64,000 nt of DNA from Pontiella sulfatireligans (GTDB taxonomy: Bacteria; Verrucomicrobiota; Kiritimatiellia; Kiritimatiellales; Pontiellaceae): contig NZ_CAAHFH010000001.1 in assembly GCF_900890705.1 (NCBI RefSeq), positions 1,488,001 to 1,552,000 of the forward strand, in the 5' to 3' direction. Positions 55,725 to 64,000 of this stretch are shown piece after piece. The translations under genes and the position numbers were made by a program. The notes beneath the pieces were generated by a model. That model did no database searches. It saw nothing but the letters and a program-made list of their open reading frames with translations, and was not told the DNA's origin. Within the stretch, counting starts at the first letter, position 1. Each line of letters opens with the position of its first letter.

Positions 55725-56339
55725 ATGGCAAGTGGCGGCAACCAGTTTCAGAAACGCGGATCAAACTTCGGACGCAGCGACAACGTGTCGCGGACCAACA
55801 AGCATGGCTCCAGCTCCAAGGCGCTGATCAAAGATGAATCCGAACTCGAAGCATTGCTGGACCAAACGAAAACACCGCTGGTCTTGATTCTCGACTGCAT
55901 TCAAGATCCGCACAACCTCGGCGCCTGCCTGCGGTCCGCCAACGGCGCCGGCGTGGATGCCGTGATTATTCCGCGCGACAAAGCGGCGCCGGTGACCGCG
56001 ACCGCCGTTTCCGTCAGCTGCGGCGGCGCCAGCCACACCCCAATCTTCCGCGTCACCAACCTGGCGCGCACCATGGAATCCCTCAAAAAACGCGGCATCT
56101 GGATCGCCGGAACCTCGGATCACCTGGGCACCCAGGATCTTTATGAAACAGACCTGACTGGACCGCTGGCGCTGGTGATGGGCTCGGAGGCCAAAGGCAT
56201 GCGCCAACTGACGCGGGACAAATGCGATTACCTGGTCTCATTCAAAATGGCGGGGTTTGTGGACTGCCTCAACGTCTCCGTCGCCACCGGCGTCTGCCTC
56301 TTCGAAATTGTCCGGCAGCGGAAAACGGCTAACGCCTAG
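55725..56339 (+). CDS. SpoU/TrmH-type RNA 2'-O-methyltransferase (RlmB-like)
   Basis: The protein has 204 residues with the three SPOUT motifs: DPHNLGACLRSANG (motif 1), LALVMGSEAKGM (motif 2) and DCLNVSVATGVCLFE (motif 3, forming the knot that binds SAM). The N-terminal substrate-binding domain of RlmB is reduced to a Ser/Asn/Lys-rich tail, so the target (23S rRNA or tRNA) is not certain. It is divergent from the ABC-F gene with 209 bases between; that gap shows no clear regulatory site. Confidence 0.88.
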   Translation: MASGGNQFQKRGSNFGRSDNVSRTNKHGSSSKALIKDESELEALLDQTKTPLVLILDCIQDPHNLGACLRSANGAGVDAVIIPRDKAAPVTATAVSVSCGGASHTPIFRVTNLARTMESLKKRGIWIAGTSDHLGTQDLYETDLTGPLALVMGSEAKGMRQLTRDKCDYLVSFKMAGFVDCLNVSVATGVCLFEIVRQRKTANA

Positions 56340-56392
56340 TACCCCCTAGTACCGCGCCGCAATAATTGTCCTGCATGTGGCATTAAAAATGC

Positions 56393-56468
56393 GTTGTTTC
56401 ACGAAGAAAAGCGGCCTGCGACCTGGCGCAGCCATTGCTTTTCGTTCTGTCGAATTAAACGAAACAAC
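56393..56468 (+). promoter_or_regulatory. Nested hairpin leader of the GalM-like gene
   Basis: GTTGTTTC (56393-56400) pairs with GAAACAAC (56461-56468), and within it GAAAAGC (56406-56412) pairs with GCTTTTC (56437-56443). The outer arm ends two bases before the AAGGAC ribosome binding site of the gene starting at 56483, so folding could affect translation. Confidence 0.4.
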
Positions 56469-56482
56469 ATAAGGACAAAAAG

Positions 56483-57583
56483 ATGAAGAACTTGATAATC
56501 AACACTCTGTCGGCAGCGGTTTGCATTACCGTGGCTGGATGCAGCACCAGCGGAACCACGGTGAGCAATTTCAGCACCATCCGTGAATACACGTTGCGCA
56601 ACAAGAGCGGCATGGAAGTCCGCGTCAGCAACTATGGGGCAACGATCACATCGATTGTCGTGCCTGACCGGGTCGGCAACATGGCCGATGTTGCGCTAGG
56701 CTACAACATGGCCGAAGGCTACATCAACGCAGTTGACCGCCCCTATTTCGGCAGCGTCATCGGCCGTTACAGCGGCACCATCGCCGACGGAAAATTCCAA
56801 CTCGACGGCAAACAGTTCCAACTGCCGGTCAACAAGAGCGGAAACCATGAAAACGGCGGAAGCATGGGCTTCGACAAAGTGGTCTGGCAGTCCCGCGTGT
56901 ATGGCAACTCAATAGAATTCAAGTATTTGTCGAAAGACTTGGAAGAGGGATACCAAGGCAATCTGTCGGTTAAGGTGATTTACACCCTGTACGCAGACAA
57001 CACGCTCCAGATTGAATACTATGCAGAAACCGACAAGGCCACGCCGGTGAACCTGTCGAACCGCACCTACATCAACTTGGCCGGAGAAGGAAACGGAACC
57101 ATTCTCAGCCATGAACTGATGATCAACTCGGAAGCGTTCACCCCGGTGAATGAGAAGCGGGTTCCGACCGGTGAAATACGCTCCGTAAAAGGCACCCCTT
57201 TCGATTTCCGCATTCCGAAACCGATCGGCCGGGATATCGGCAACGAAGACGAACAACTTCTGCTGGTCGATGGATATGACCAAAACTGGGTGCTGAGCAA
57301 GGGTGAAGGCGGCGTCACTTTGGCGGCATCAATCTACGAACCGGGAAGCGGTCGCACGCTCCAAGTATCCACAATGGAACCGGGCCTGCGGTTCTACAGC
57401 GGCAATGGTCTGGACGGACGCCTTAAAGGGAAATCCGGCAAGCGCTATTCCCTGAACGGCGGTTTCTGCCTAGAGCCCCGGCATTTCCCAGACAGCCCGA
57501 ACCACTCTCAATTCCCGACCACAATTCTGCGCCCTGGAGAGCAATTCAAATCGATATCGGTCTATAAGTTCGGCGTGAAATAA
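56483..57583 (+). CDS. GalM-like aldose-epimerase-fold lipoprotein with altered active site
   Basis: The protein has 366 residues. The leader ends in TVAGCST, a lipobox with Cys20, so it is a membrane-anchored lipoprotein. The fold is aldose 1-epimerase: VSNYGATITSIVVPDR, IGRYSGTIADGKF, NGGSMGFDKVVW, GYDQNWVL and FCLEPRHFPDSPN. The Glu of the last motif (Glu331) and Asp266 are kept. The two histidines that act in GalM are replaced: Asn124 stands where LHGG has His, and Arg194 in NRTYINL stands where NHxYFNL has His. The usual ANRI arginine is Thr99. Normal mutarotase activity is therefore doubtful. Confidence 0.85.
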   Translation: MKNLIINTLSAAVCITVAGCSTSGTTVSNFSTIREYTLRNKSGMEVRVSNYGATITSIVVPDRVGNMADVALGYNMAEGYINAVDRPYFGSVIGRYSGTIADGKFQLDGKQFQLPVNKSGNHENGGSMGFDKVVWQSRVYGNSIEFKYLSKDLEEGYQGNLSVKVIYTLYADNTLQIEYYAETDKATPVNLSNRTYINLAGEGNGTILSHELMINSEAFTPVNEKRVPTGEIRSVKGTPFDFRIPKPIGRDIGNEDEQLLLVDGYDQNWVLSKGEGGVTLAASIYEPGSGRTLQVSTMEPGLRFYSGNGLDGRLKGKSGKRYSLNGGFCLEPRHFPDSPNHSQFPTTILRPGEQFKSISVYKFGVK

Positions 57584-57607
57584 GCCCAACTGACCCTCGG
57601 CCCATTT

Positions 57608-57649
57608 ACGGCGCTTGCTTTCCTCAGAAAGCAGGCGCCGTTTCTTTTT
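57608..57649 (+). terminator. Strong terminator after the GalM-like gene
   Basis: ACGGCGC-T-TGCTTTC, a CTCA loop, GAAAGCA-G-GCGCCGT and then TTCTTTTT. The stem has 14 pairs with one bulge, 24 bases after the stop. Confidence 0.85.
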
Positions 57650-59021
57650 AGCTGCGCCAAAGGCTATCCCCGTATTCCCAACCCTTGCGCACCGGATCCT
57701 TGAGGTATTGGTTGAGCTCGGGACGGTTGGTGATTCTCATCTTCTTGGAGTCCCACTCGATCTTGCCGCCGTGGTTCACGGCAATGATGCCGAGCAGCAT
57801 GATTTCGGTGAACGGAGCGGCGTAGTCAAAATTAGCGCCCGGCTCCGGCCCGCCTTTGATGGCGTTGACCAACTCGAGGATCGGGCCACCCTTGATGCGC
57901 GGATATTTTTCGTCGGGATAGCCCGCGGCCTTGAACTCAATGGCTGCTTCCTTATTGGTGAGGCGCGGGTTGTTGGAGCGGTTGTCGGTGAACCCATTGT
58001 TCTTGTCGCCATAATAGAAGGTGCCGGCACCGGGTATGTTGCCCGGCCAAGTCCAGTCGTCGGGGGCGCTCGGACGGAAAATCTTCGAGTCGCCGTTGTA
58101 CCAATAGAAGGTGCAGGGTTCCTTGGTGCCGCGTTTTTCAAAATCGAAACGGACGCGGCAGCCGTCGGCCACCATCCATTTGTCGCCGCCGGCCACTTTT
58201 TCAGCTTCAATCGATACCGGCTCATAGAGATCCAGCAGCCAGATGGGCGCATCGGCCACATGGCAAAACCAGTCGCCGAAGGTGCCGGTTCCATAACGGT
58301 TGAATCCGCGCCAGGTTTTTGGGTGATAGAGCGAATTGAACGTTGTCGGGCCCGTCGGACCTTGCCACAGCTCCCAGTTCAGGTTTTCCGGCACAGGATC
58401 GTTTGACGGAGGAAGCGCGCCGGGACGCCTAAAATAGGGACCGCTCCAGTTGGGCCCTTTAATGTAGCTATGCGCTTCTGAGATCTGTCCAAAAATGCCG
58501 GCCTCATACCATTCCCGCAGCTGGCGGATACCGTTGTAGGTATGCCCTTGATTGCCCATGTTCGTGAGCACTTTGTATTCATCCTTCGCCTTTTTCAGGG
58601 TGCGCGCCTGCCAAATATTGTGCGTCAGCGGCTTCTGCGTAAAGACATTGATCCCGTGTTCCATGGAGGCCATGGTTGCTGCAAAATGCGTGTGGTCGGG
58701 CGTATTCACGCAGACCATGTCGATTTCCTTGCCCATCTTATCGAGCATCACCCGGAAGTCGCTGAATCGGGCGGCGGAGGGGTTGCTCGGATGTTTTTTC
58801 AGGTTTTTGTCAATCATGCTCGAGTCGACATCGCACAACGCCACAATATTTTCTGTCTGCGTCCCGCCATACGCCTGCCCCGCAATATTGCCGGTGCCAA
58901 TCATGGCCACATTGACCTTGCTGTTGGCCGATAGGCCGGGTTTCCCGATACTGAATAACGGAATGGTGGTTGAAGCCGCAACGGCCGTTTTCTGAAATGA
59001 TCTGCGATTCATTTTCTTCAT
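57648..59021 (-). CDS. Exported Gfo/Idh/MocA-family oxidoreductase
   Basis: The protein has 457 residues. A Tat-type signal opens it ([19 protein letters not shown]). The NAD(P)-binding motif is [12 protein letters not shown], followed by [13 protein letters not shown] strand 2 and [19 protein letters not shown], then EKPLTHN-like [10 protein letters not shown] with the conserved Lys-Pro. The C-terminal domain holds [12 protein letters not shown]. These enzymes oxidise or rearrange sugars. Exported members are common in PVC and Bacteroidetes genomes and may carry a bound cofactor; the substrate is unknown. Confidence 0.9.
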   Translation of the reverse strand: MKKMNRRSFQKTAVAASTTIPLFSIGKPGLSANSKVNVAMIGTGNIAGQAYGGTQTENIVALCDVDSSMIDKNLKKHPSNPSAARFSDFRVMLDKMGKEIDMVCVNTPDHTHFAATMASMEHGINVFTQKPLTHNIWQARTLKKAKDEYKVLTNMGNQGHTYNGIRQLREWYEAGIFGQISEAHSYIKGPNWSGPYFRRPGALPPSNDPVPENLNWELWQGPTGPTTFNSLYHPKTWRGFNRYGTGTFGDWFCHVADAPIWLLDLYEPVSIEAEKVAGGDKWMVADGCRVRFDFEKRGTKEPCTFYWYNGDSKIFRPSAPDDWTWPGNIPGAGTFYYGDKNNGFTDNRSNNPRLTNKEAAIEFKAAGYPDEKYPRIKGGPILELVNAIKGGPEPGANFDYAAPFTEIMLLGIIAVNHGGKIEWDSKKMRITNRPELNQYLKDPVRKGWEYGDSLWRS

Positions 59022-59161
59022 AGCGTTTTCTTTTCCCTAGGTTATTAAAACATGAACGATATCCAACCCGCCATCTGGACACGCCGGAGATCAAATATCT
59101 GCAATCATCGCTCCTTCAACCTTGAACTCTCCCGCCCCCTGTGCCCAAATTTCCAGTTCCT

Positions 59162-59743
59162 ATGAACGACGCCCTAAAAACCTATATTAAACAATACATC
59201 GAGTTGGAATCCGGCATGCAGGAGCTGGTGCTCAAGAAATGCAGTTCGCTTTGCGCGCAATGTACATCCGTTTGCTGCGACATCGTCATGTGCGTCGAAG
59301 CCATTAAAAGCCCTTTCCTCAAATTGGTGCATCAGCAAGCCGATCAGTTCGATGAGCAGAACGGGTTCCTATCCGCAACCGGTTGCTCGCTTAAACAGGG
59401 GCGCCCCTCCGTCTGCTATGAATATTTCTGCGACAACCAGTTTTATTTCCAGCCCGACGACCTCCACGCCGAAATCCTGCAGACCTTGGGCGCATTGCTG
59501 CACCACGCAACGAAAGACGCCAAAAGCGACCTTCCGCTCGAAGACATCATGCAGGAAGAGGATCTCGACCTGCTGGACTTCCAACAATTGGAAAGTCAGA
59601 TGGCGGAAAGTTTGCAGGCATTGGATATCATCCGCACCTTCTACCGCGACGGCACCCTGACTGAAGACGCGCGCAACGCGCTCAAGCTCATTCAGATCCC
59701 AGAAGAATTCGATACCCCGGCAGAAGCCTCTGCCCAAAGGTAA
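59162..59743 (+). CDS. Cysteine-rich protein, function unknown
   Basis: The ATG at 59162 gives 193 residues (a GTG at 59141 is possible). Residues 18-45 hold CSSLCAQCTSVCC and IVMC, and a second cluster CSLKQGRPSVCYEYFC follows at about 75-95. This is a metal- or iron-sulfur-binding pattern resembling YkgJ-type zinc/iron-chelating domains. The C-terminal half is alpha-helical and acidic. It lies 46 bp before a radical SAM gene on the same strand and is probably co-transcribed. Confidence 0.65.
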   Translation: MNDALKTYIKQYIELESGMQELVLKKCSSLCAQCTSVCCDIVMCVEAIKSPFLKLVHQQADQFDEQNGFLSATGCSLKQGRPSVCYEYFCDNQFYFQPDDLHAEILQTLGALLHHATKDAKSDLPLEDIMQEEDLDLLDFQQLESQMAESLQALDIIRTFYRDGTLTEDARNALKLIQIPEEFDTPAEASAQR

Positions 59744-59789
59744 TCGTGGCCGGGTTCAGCCTGCCCAGACTGCCCGGCCTTTAAAAACC

Positions 59790-60668
59790 ATGAAACGTGC
59801 TTACATCGAAATCAGCAACGCCTGCAATCTGAGTTGCAGCTTTTGTCCAAGTCCGGGAATCACCGGACAGCGGCAGTGGATGTCGGACGAGTTATTCCAA
59901 ACCACACTGGACGGACTGCAGGGTGTGGTTGAAGAGGTTTATCTACACGTACTGGGCGAACCGCTGCTGCATCCCCGCCTTGAATTCTTTCTAAAAGCCT
60001 GCAACGACCGGAACCTGAAAGTAAACATCACAACCAACGGGTTGCTGATTGAAACATGCACATCGGTTTTGCTGGAATCAGCCAACTTGAGGCAGATTAA
60101 CTTTTCGGTTCACGCACTCCACGAAATGACTTCGACAAAAGAAGCATCGCAAGCGCTGACGGCTATTCTCAGCTTTTCAACGCAGGCCATGGAGCAGCGT
60201 CCCGACCTCTACATAAATCTCAGGCTGTGGAATGAAGATTCCCGCAGTGAACCGGCACTGCACCATTGGAATGCGGAAACATGGCAGCGCATTTCGGCAG
60301 CTATTAACGGATCATCAACTTTACCGCCGGCATTCGATCCCCGCAAAAAAAGACAACGGCTTAACGGACGAATCAGCCTGCATATGGATTCCCGCTTTGA
60401 ATGGCCGGCGGATTCGGAAAAGGAATCATCCCGGACCCGCGGAACCTGCCAGGCACTGAAAACACATTGCGCCATCCTGGCCGACGGACGGATAGTGGCC
60501 TGCTGCCTGGATTATCAGGGAGACCTAGAACTGGGGCATGTACTGAAGGACGGCATTAGAGCCGCACTCGACAGCCCCCGAGCCCGCGCCATGCGCAAGG
60601 GATTTGATCAGCGGAACCTAGTCGAACCCTTCTGCCAAAACTGCACCTTCTGCCAGCGCTTCAGCTGA
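59790..60668 (+). CDS. Radical SAM/SPASM-domain protein
   Basis: The protein has 292 residues. CNLSCSFC (CxxxCxxC) binds the catalytic 4Fe-4S cluster, and YLHVLGEPLLHP is the GEP-type motif of the family. The C-terminal Cys set (CQALKTHC, VACCLDYQGDL, CQNCTFC) forms a SPASM-like auxiliary cluster site. Such enzymes modify peptides or act as sulfatase-maturing enzymes. The likeness to anSME is weak (no CxYCxY spacing), so the substrate is open. The Cys-rich neighbour could be a partner. Confidence 0.85.
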   Translation: MKRAYIEISNACNLSCSFCPSPGITGQRQWMSDELFQTTLDGLQGVVEEVYLHVLGEPLLHPRLEFFLKACNDRNLKVNITTNGLLIETCTSVLLESANLRQINFSVHALHEMTSTKEASQALTAILSFSTQAMEQRPDLYINLRLWNEDSRSEPALHHWNAETWQRISAAINGSSTLPPAFDPRKKRQRLNGRISLHMDSRFEWPADSEKESSRTRGTCQALKTHCAILADGRIVACCLDYQGDLELGHVLKDGIRAALDSPRARAMRKGFDQRNLVEPFCQNCTFCQRFS

Positions 60669-60820
60669 TGAGGAATGCTTCGAAGCATGATTTGTAAAAC
60701 CGCGAAGTATAATTCCAGCAGGGAATAGTGTCGCAGGCACGGTTCAATAACGAAGTGTCTCAAATGGTGAAAAGTTGGCCTGTAACTCCTCGCAGAGCCA
60801 AACTTCAGCATGAAGCACGA

Positions 60821-61384
60821 TTAGTTTTGTTCCTTGGCACGAAAATTACAAACCACCCGCTCAATAAAATCAGCCAGTGCATTGGGATCGTTCTTATCGA
60901 CTACCGCATCCATGAAAGCGCTTTCTAACTCAGAACCAAAGCTCTTGATGATTGCACCCAGCGACTCGATTCGGCGTTTTAACTCCTCGGGATCGTCACT
61001 CTCCCAATAGCCGCCTTCGTCCGTCACCTTCAGGTTGGGAATATATTTCCGCTGAATATAACGCAACAAACCCACCAGCCAGATATGGGAGGCCTCCCCT
61101 GCATACTGCGTCTTCACCGCAACACTAAAAATCGCATTTTCCCGCGTCCACCCTGCAATCAAATCGCCCAGCGCGTGCATCCGCCCCTTGGAATCGAAAA
61201 GAAATGGGATCGACTCCATCTCCGACGCCGGACACAGAATGATCCCCCGCAGCCCCTTCTCGTCGTCATTCACCGGAACCGATTCTTCGAATTCCAACGA
61301 CGTCGCAATATCCGCCAGCTCCGCACACAGCGGTTCAATCATATCCGCCCGAATCGTCCCACTAAAATGAATTGATACGCCCAT
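60821..61384 (-). CDS. Conserved-looking hypothetical protein
   Basis: The ATG at 61384 has GGAGGAGATATTT before it and gives 187 residues. The open frame continues to 61462, but that part is a palindromic REPIN-like repeat. The protein is cytoplasmic, mixed alpha/beta (SIHFSGTIRADMIEPLCAEL, SHIWLVGLLRYIQRKYIPNL) and acidic. I do not recognise the family. Confidence 0.6.
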   Translation of the reverse strand: MGVSIHFSGTIRADMIEPLCAELADIATSLEFEESVPVNDDEKGLRGIILCPASEMESIPFLFDSKGRMHALGDLIAGWTRENAIFSVAVKTQYAGEASHIWLVGLLRYIQRKYIPNLKVTDEGGYWESDDPEELKRRIESLGAIIKSFGSELESAFMDAVVDKNDPNALADFIERVVCNFRAKEQN

Positions 61385-61401
61385 AAATATCTCCTCCGAG
61401 T

Positions 61402-61450
61402 TGGAGGGACGACCTCCGTGTCGTCCTAGGACGGGACAGAGGCCCCTCCA
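61402..61450. repeat. REPIN-like element with TGGAGGG/CCCTCCA ends
   Basis: GGACGAC-CTCCGT-GTCGTCC forms an inner hairpin, and TGGAGGG pairs with CCCTCCA at the far end. The first 27 or so bases recur at 63357-63384. Confidence 0.7.
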
Positions 61451-61508
61451 CTCTGCCCCCACCCTGCCGCCCCATCAGCCACTGCTTTAAGATGGGCTGC
61501 GGCAAACT

Positions 61509-62501
61509 TCATTTCTTAGGCTCCAAAGCATTGATTACGGTTTCCAGCTCACGCAGGCCGACAATCATCTCATCGAAAGAAGGACGACGGCCGAAAATCA
61601 TTTCCTGCATAGCATCATAATCTTTGCGCATGGCATTCAAAATCCGCTCCGGAGGAAGAAGCCTCAGCGACCCCGGCTTGGCCAGCTCATATTGCGCCCA
61701 GCCACGCGGATAAAACTGTTGCTTAAATTTTACAACATCATTCAATAAATGCAGATCACCTAATGCCCGCTGCTTCACCTCTGACTTTGCCATCAGGTAC
61801 AGGTCGTAATAATGCCGAGAATAGCGCACCGGCACCGGAGAATTTTCCGGCCGATGAGCTTCATGGTGAAGGATCGTTGCTTTTTCCCAAAAAGTGCGCT
61901 CAGCCTTAATCGCATTCACAGAACATCGAGGGCATTCAAACAGATCCGGAAAAGCTTCGGCGGCATATGAGCTCACCTCATAGCGCGCATTCGGAATCCA
62001 CTGCGCCAACGGGCCGATTTCCAATCTCACTTCCGGTCTAAGATATTCGCTCGAAAAACTGGAGGGATACCGGATATTAATCACATCCGGCGCATGCTCC
62101 TCGATCGTTGCGACGCAGACTCCGCCCACAAGACGAATCACCTCTGGCAAAAACGTGTGCACAATATATTCACGGCACAGCACCGGAACCAATTTGTTAA
62201 ACTCATCCTGCTTCGTTTTGGAACGGTCGGCCATAGGATCCTCTGAAACCACTTCCTCCCAATCTAAAATCAGATCGATATCCTCCGAAAAGCGATCGAT
62301 CAGCCCAAATACTTTCGAGAGCGATGTGCCGCCTTTAAACAGGATTTTTGGAGCCAGAAGCTCAGAAGAAAAAAGACGACCCAACACCCAGACCACCCAG
62401 AAGTCCTTTTCGATGGCTTCCGCCGAAAGACTCATCCGTTCGGATGCCTGCCTGAAATACAGGGCCTGCTCAGACAGGGGTAGCTTCACAAACCGATTCA
62501 T
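61509..62501 (-). CDS. Nucleotidyltransferase toxin, AbiEii type
   Basis: The protein has 330 residues. The nucleotidyltransferase core is KILFKGGTSLSKVFGLIDRF followed by SEDIDLILD, the hG[GS]-x9-DxD arrangement of the AbiEii/MenT family. These toxins modify tRNA or similar acceptors and are held in check by an AbiEi-like partner. The start overlaps the stop of the partner gene as ATGA (62498-62501), so the two form an operon. Confidence 0.88.
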   Translation of the reverse strand: MNRFVKLPLSEQALYFRQASERMSLSAEAIEKDFWVVWVLGRLFSSELLAPKILFKGGTSLSKVFGLIDRFSEDIDLILDWEEVVSEDPMADRSKTKQDEFNKLVPVLCREYIVHTFLPEVIRLVGGVCVATIEEHAPDVINIRYPSSFSSEYLRPEVRLEIGPLAQWIPNARYEVSSYAAEAFPDLFECPRCSVNAIKAERTFWEKATILHHEAHRPENSPVPVRYSRHYYDLYLMAKSEVKQRALGDLHLLNDVVKFKQQFYPRGWAQYELAKPGSLRLLPPERILNAMRKDYDAMQEMIFGRRPSFDEMIVGLRELETVINALEPKK

Positions 62502-63124
62502 GCGCCACCCGCCTTTCCATTCGCCAGCTTGCGAAAAATTTCCGCAATCCAGCCCGGGGCATAGCAGATATCCTTCATCAGCTGGTCACAGGCCGCCCTA
62601 TCCAAACGGCGGTTCAGCTGCGCAATAATTTCGTCATCCACATGCTCTTTCCCGAGATGGCGCAGAGCCTGAATGACCAGCCCGCTGATTCTTCCGGCGG
62701 GGGCCATGTTGCGCGGGGTTGTGCGTTTCAAAATGATTTGACGGTTGCCAACCTGAACGATGCGCGATGCTCCATCCGTCAGATAGACCATCCTTGCGGG
62801 AACCTGTGTCGACAATCCCAGCAAATTAGCGGCATACGCCCCAGACGGCTGAAGCCGAATCGCCTCCCGTCCCGCCAAAGCCTTTGCAATGGCATCCGCA
62901 GAAGGGGCAAGAACCCCAAGTTTGGAATGAGTCTCCGGATAGTCGTAAAGCCCCCGGGCCAACTGCCGGATTTGGCCCGCTTCGCGCAACCGCTGAAGAT
63001 TGGTTGAGACGGTTGAGCGCCCACACATATCCTCGAAATTGGACGGTGTAAAAACCCACCCCCTTCCACGGGACTTTATCCGCGCAAGAATCCTTTTACC
63101 AATCTGTTGGGCCTTTTTACTCAT
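62498..63124 (-). CDS. AbiEi-like antitoxin/transcription factor (DUF6088)
   Basis: The protein has 208 residues. It has a winged-helix N-terminus (RGRGWVFTPSNFEDMCGRST, VSTNLQRLREAGQIRQLARG LYDY) and the C-terminal domain typical of DUF6088/AbiEi proteins (AIRLQPSGAYAANLLGLSTQ, YLTDGASRIV). It is expected to repress the operon and counter the nucleotidyltransferase encoded by the overlapping downstream gene. Confidence 0.82.
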   Translation of the reverse strand: MSKKAQQIGKRILARIKSRGRGWVFTPSNFEDMCGRSTVSTNLQRLREAGQIRQLARGLYDYPETHSKLGVLAPSADAIAKALAGREAIRLQPSGAYAANLLGLSTQVPARMVYLTDGASRIVQVGNRQIILKRTTPRNMAPAGRISGLVIQALRHLGKEHVDDEIIAQLNRRLDRAACDQLMKDICYAPGWIAEIFRKLANGKAGGA

Positions 63125-63314
63125 ACATATATTGAGACAAATAATGATCTTTATTTGTCACAAACTACACCCTTTTACTGACAAAGCAAGCCCGTTTATT
63201 CTGACGCGGCACCCCTCGTTGCACTAAACGGCATTTCATAGGATCGACCCCTTAATTTCAGATCCCCGAGGAATTCGACGTCCCCGCCGAGGCCTCAGCC
63301 CGTTAAAATGTGTC

Positions 63315-63331
63315 GCAGGCGTCCCGCCTGC
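63315..63331. repeat. Single REP-like hairpin GCAGGCG/CGCCTGC
   Basis: The same 17-base palindrome, with TCC loop, as at 53050-53066. Confidence 0.75.
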
Positions 63332-63356
63332 TCCCTGCAATGTTATAATTGTCTTT

Positions 63357-63384
63357 TTGGAGGGACGACCTCCGTGTCGTCCTA
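63357..63384. repeat. REP-like unit, second copy of the 61402 element start
   Basis: Matches 61401-61428 in all but about one base at the right end, including the GGACGAC/GTCGTCC hairpin. Confidence 0.75.
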
Positions 63385-63455
63385 ACGGCGGAGAAGCCGT
63401 ACCGGAATATTCCTCCGACTTGACAAAGCCATACTTTTAGCCCATATGAATATGC

Positions 63456-63650
63456 ATGAAAACGACATTAAACATTGATGATGACATTCTGGCCGAGGCG
63501 GGGCGTTTAACAGGCATCAAGGAAAAGACGACGTTGGTTCGGCGTGGACTTGAGGCGCTCATCGCTATGGAAAGCAGCCGGAGGCTCGCCAGCCTTGGCG
63601 GAACGGAAAAGGAGCTGAAACCTGTTCCGCGCCGACGGAGCGCCGCCTAA
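63456..63650 (+). CDS. vapB: VapB-type antitoxin
   Basis: The protein has 64 residues. MKTTLNIDDDILAEAGRL and KEKTTLVRRGLEALI form a ribbon-helix-helix DNA-binding domain, and the tail binds the toxin. The stop overlaps the toxin start (TAATG at 63648-63652), the classic vapBC arrangement. Confidence 0.9.
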   Translation: MKTTLNIDDDILAEAGRLTGIKEKTTLVRRGLEALIAMESSRRLASLGGTEKELKPVPRRRSAA

Positions 63651-64000
63651 TGGTGTTGGTCGATACTTCCGTTTGGATCGACCACCTGCGATCCAGCAAC
63701 ACAACACTCACCACATTGCTTAACGACGGTGAAGCAGCGATCCACCCCTTCATCATCGGTGAACTGGCGTGTGGAAACCTTAAAAACCGTAAAGAGATCT
63801 TATCGCTCCTACACGCCTTGCCACATATTGATAAAGCCGATGACGATGAAATCCTGTTTTTCATTGAGAAACATAAACTGATGGGTCTTGGGATCGGCTT
63901 GATCGACATCCACCTGCTGGCATCGTGTAAACTTGGCAATGCACAGCTTTTCACCCGCGACAAACGCCTGCGCCAAGCGGCCGAGCACCTCGAAGTCTCA
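63650..64000 (+). CDS. vapC: VapC PIN-domain RNase toxin, 3' end outside window
   Basis: The frame from the ATG at 63650 stays open for 117 codons to the window edge. VLVDTSVWIDHLR has the first PIN Asp, IIGELACGNL the Glu, GIGLIDIHLLASC the middle Asp, and LFTRDKRLR the last. VapC toxins cut tRNA or rRNA. Only the last few residues of a typical 130-residue protein are missing. Confidence 0.92.
   Translation, partial: MVLVDTSVWIDHLRSSNTTLTTLLNDGEAAIHPFIIGELACGNLKNRKEILSLLHALPHIDKADDDEILFFIEKHKLMGLGIGLIDIHLLASCKLGNAQLFTRDKRLRQAAEHLEVS

Larger units (their letters stand above)
63125..63455. other. Repeat-bearing intergenic stretch
   Basis: Between the AbiE-like pair and VapBC there is no gene. 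It holds the single hairpin 63315-63331 and the REP-like unit 63357-63384. Confidence 0.6.

Noticed and set aside
59790..60668. Radical SAM protein as the sulfatase-maturing enzyme
   Set aside because: Its Cys spacing and short length fit a generic radical SAM/SPASM protein; there is no specific evidence for anSME.

Overview
The window looks like a chromosome segment of a marine, polysaccharide-degrading bacterium of the PVC group. The closest fit is the Kiritimatiellota (Pontiella-like). The reasons are six full-length type I sulfatases plus one remnant in about 31 kb, secreted proteins ending in the recurrent 'D.D.L.NL.EYA..GNPTNA' plus W-rich tail, a PEP-CTERM protein, and GH2 and GH5-like glycosidases. 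The assignment is inference from gene content, not from a marker gene.

Layout. 1-1738: a REP-associated tyrosine transposase running off the left edge, and an HNH endonuclease of the sulfur-binding (ScoMcrA-like) type. 2048-12352: a scrambled block. Two paralogous exported proteins carry a LAGLIDADG-like pair of motifs; around them lie a PHP-domain protein, a GH2 beta-galactosidase/beta-glucuronidase operon, and at least four gene fragments (macro-like tail, PHP piece, leader piece, sulfatase tail). 12671-43305: the degradation locus, nearly all on the minus strand. It has a beta-helix protein, six sulfatases, three paralogous GH5-like glycosidases, a GPH sugar symporter, a deacetylase-fold protein, a 1393-residue BNR/LamG protein, a PEP-CTERM protein, a two-domain surface protein, and one divergent GntR/LacI-type regulator with three direct repeats in its promoter region. 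The inferred scheme is that exported sulfatases and glycosidases desulfate and cleave a sulfated polysaccharide containing galactose and/or uronic acid outside the cell or in the periplasm, the GPH carrier imports the sugars, and the GntR-type regulator senses a product.

43418-51158: a decayed mobile island abutting the 3' end of a tRNA-Arg(ACG) gene. It holds an IS66 fragment, a HigBA-like pair whose toxin has lost its start, a twice-frameshifted primase-like gene, a Fic/integrase chimera, a truncated excisionase-like gene, an orphan fragment, a DUF6804-like membrane protein and a large TPR protein with an Hsp70-substrate-domain-like segment. 51339-64000: more ordinary chromosome. It has a RecB/Cas4-type nuclease, a phosphopantetheinyl transferase carrying an in-frame palindromic insertion, an ABC-F ATPase, an rRNA methyltransferase, a GalM-like lipoprotein with substituted active-site residues, a Gfo/Idh/MocA oxidoreductase, a Cys-rich protein next to a radical SAM protein, an AbiE-like pair and a VapBC pair that runs off the right edge. 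REP/REPIN-like palindromes occur at several places and fit with the transposase at the left edge.
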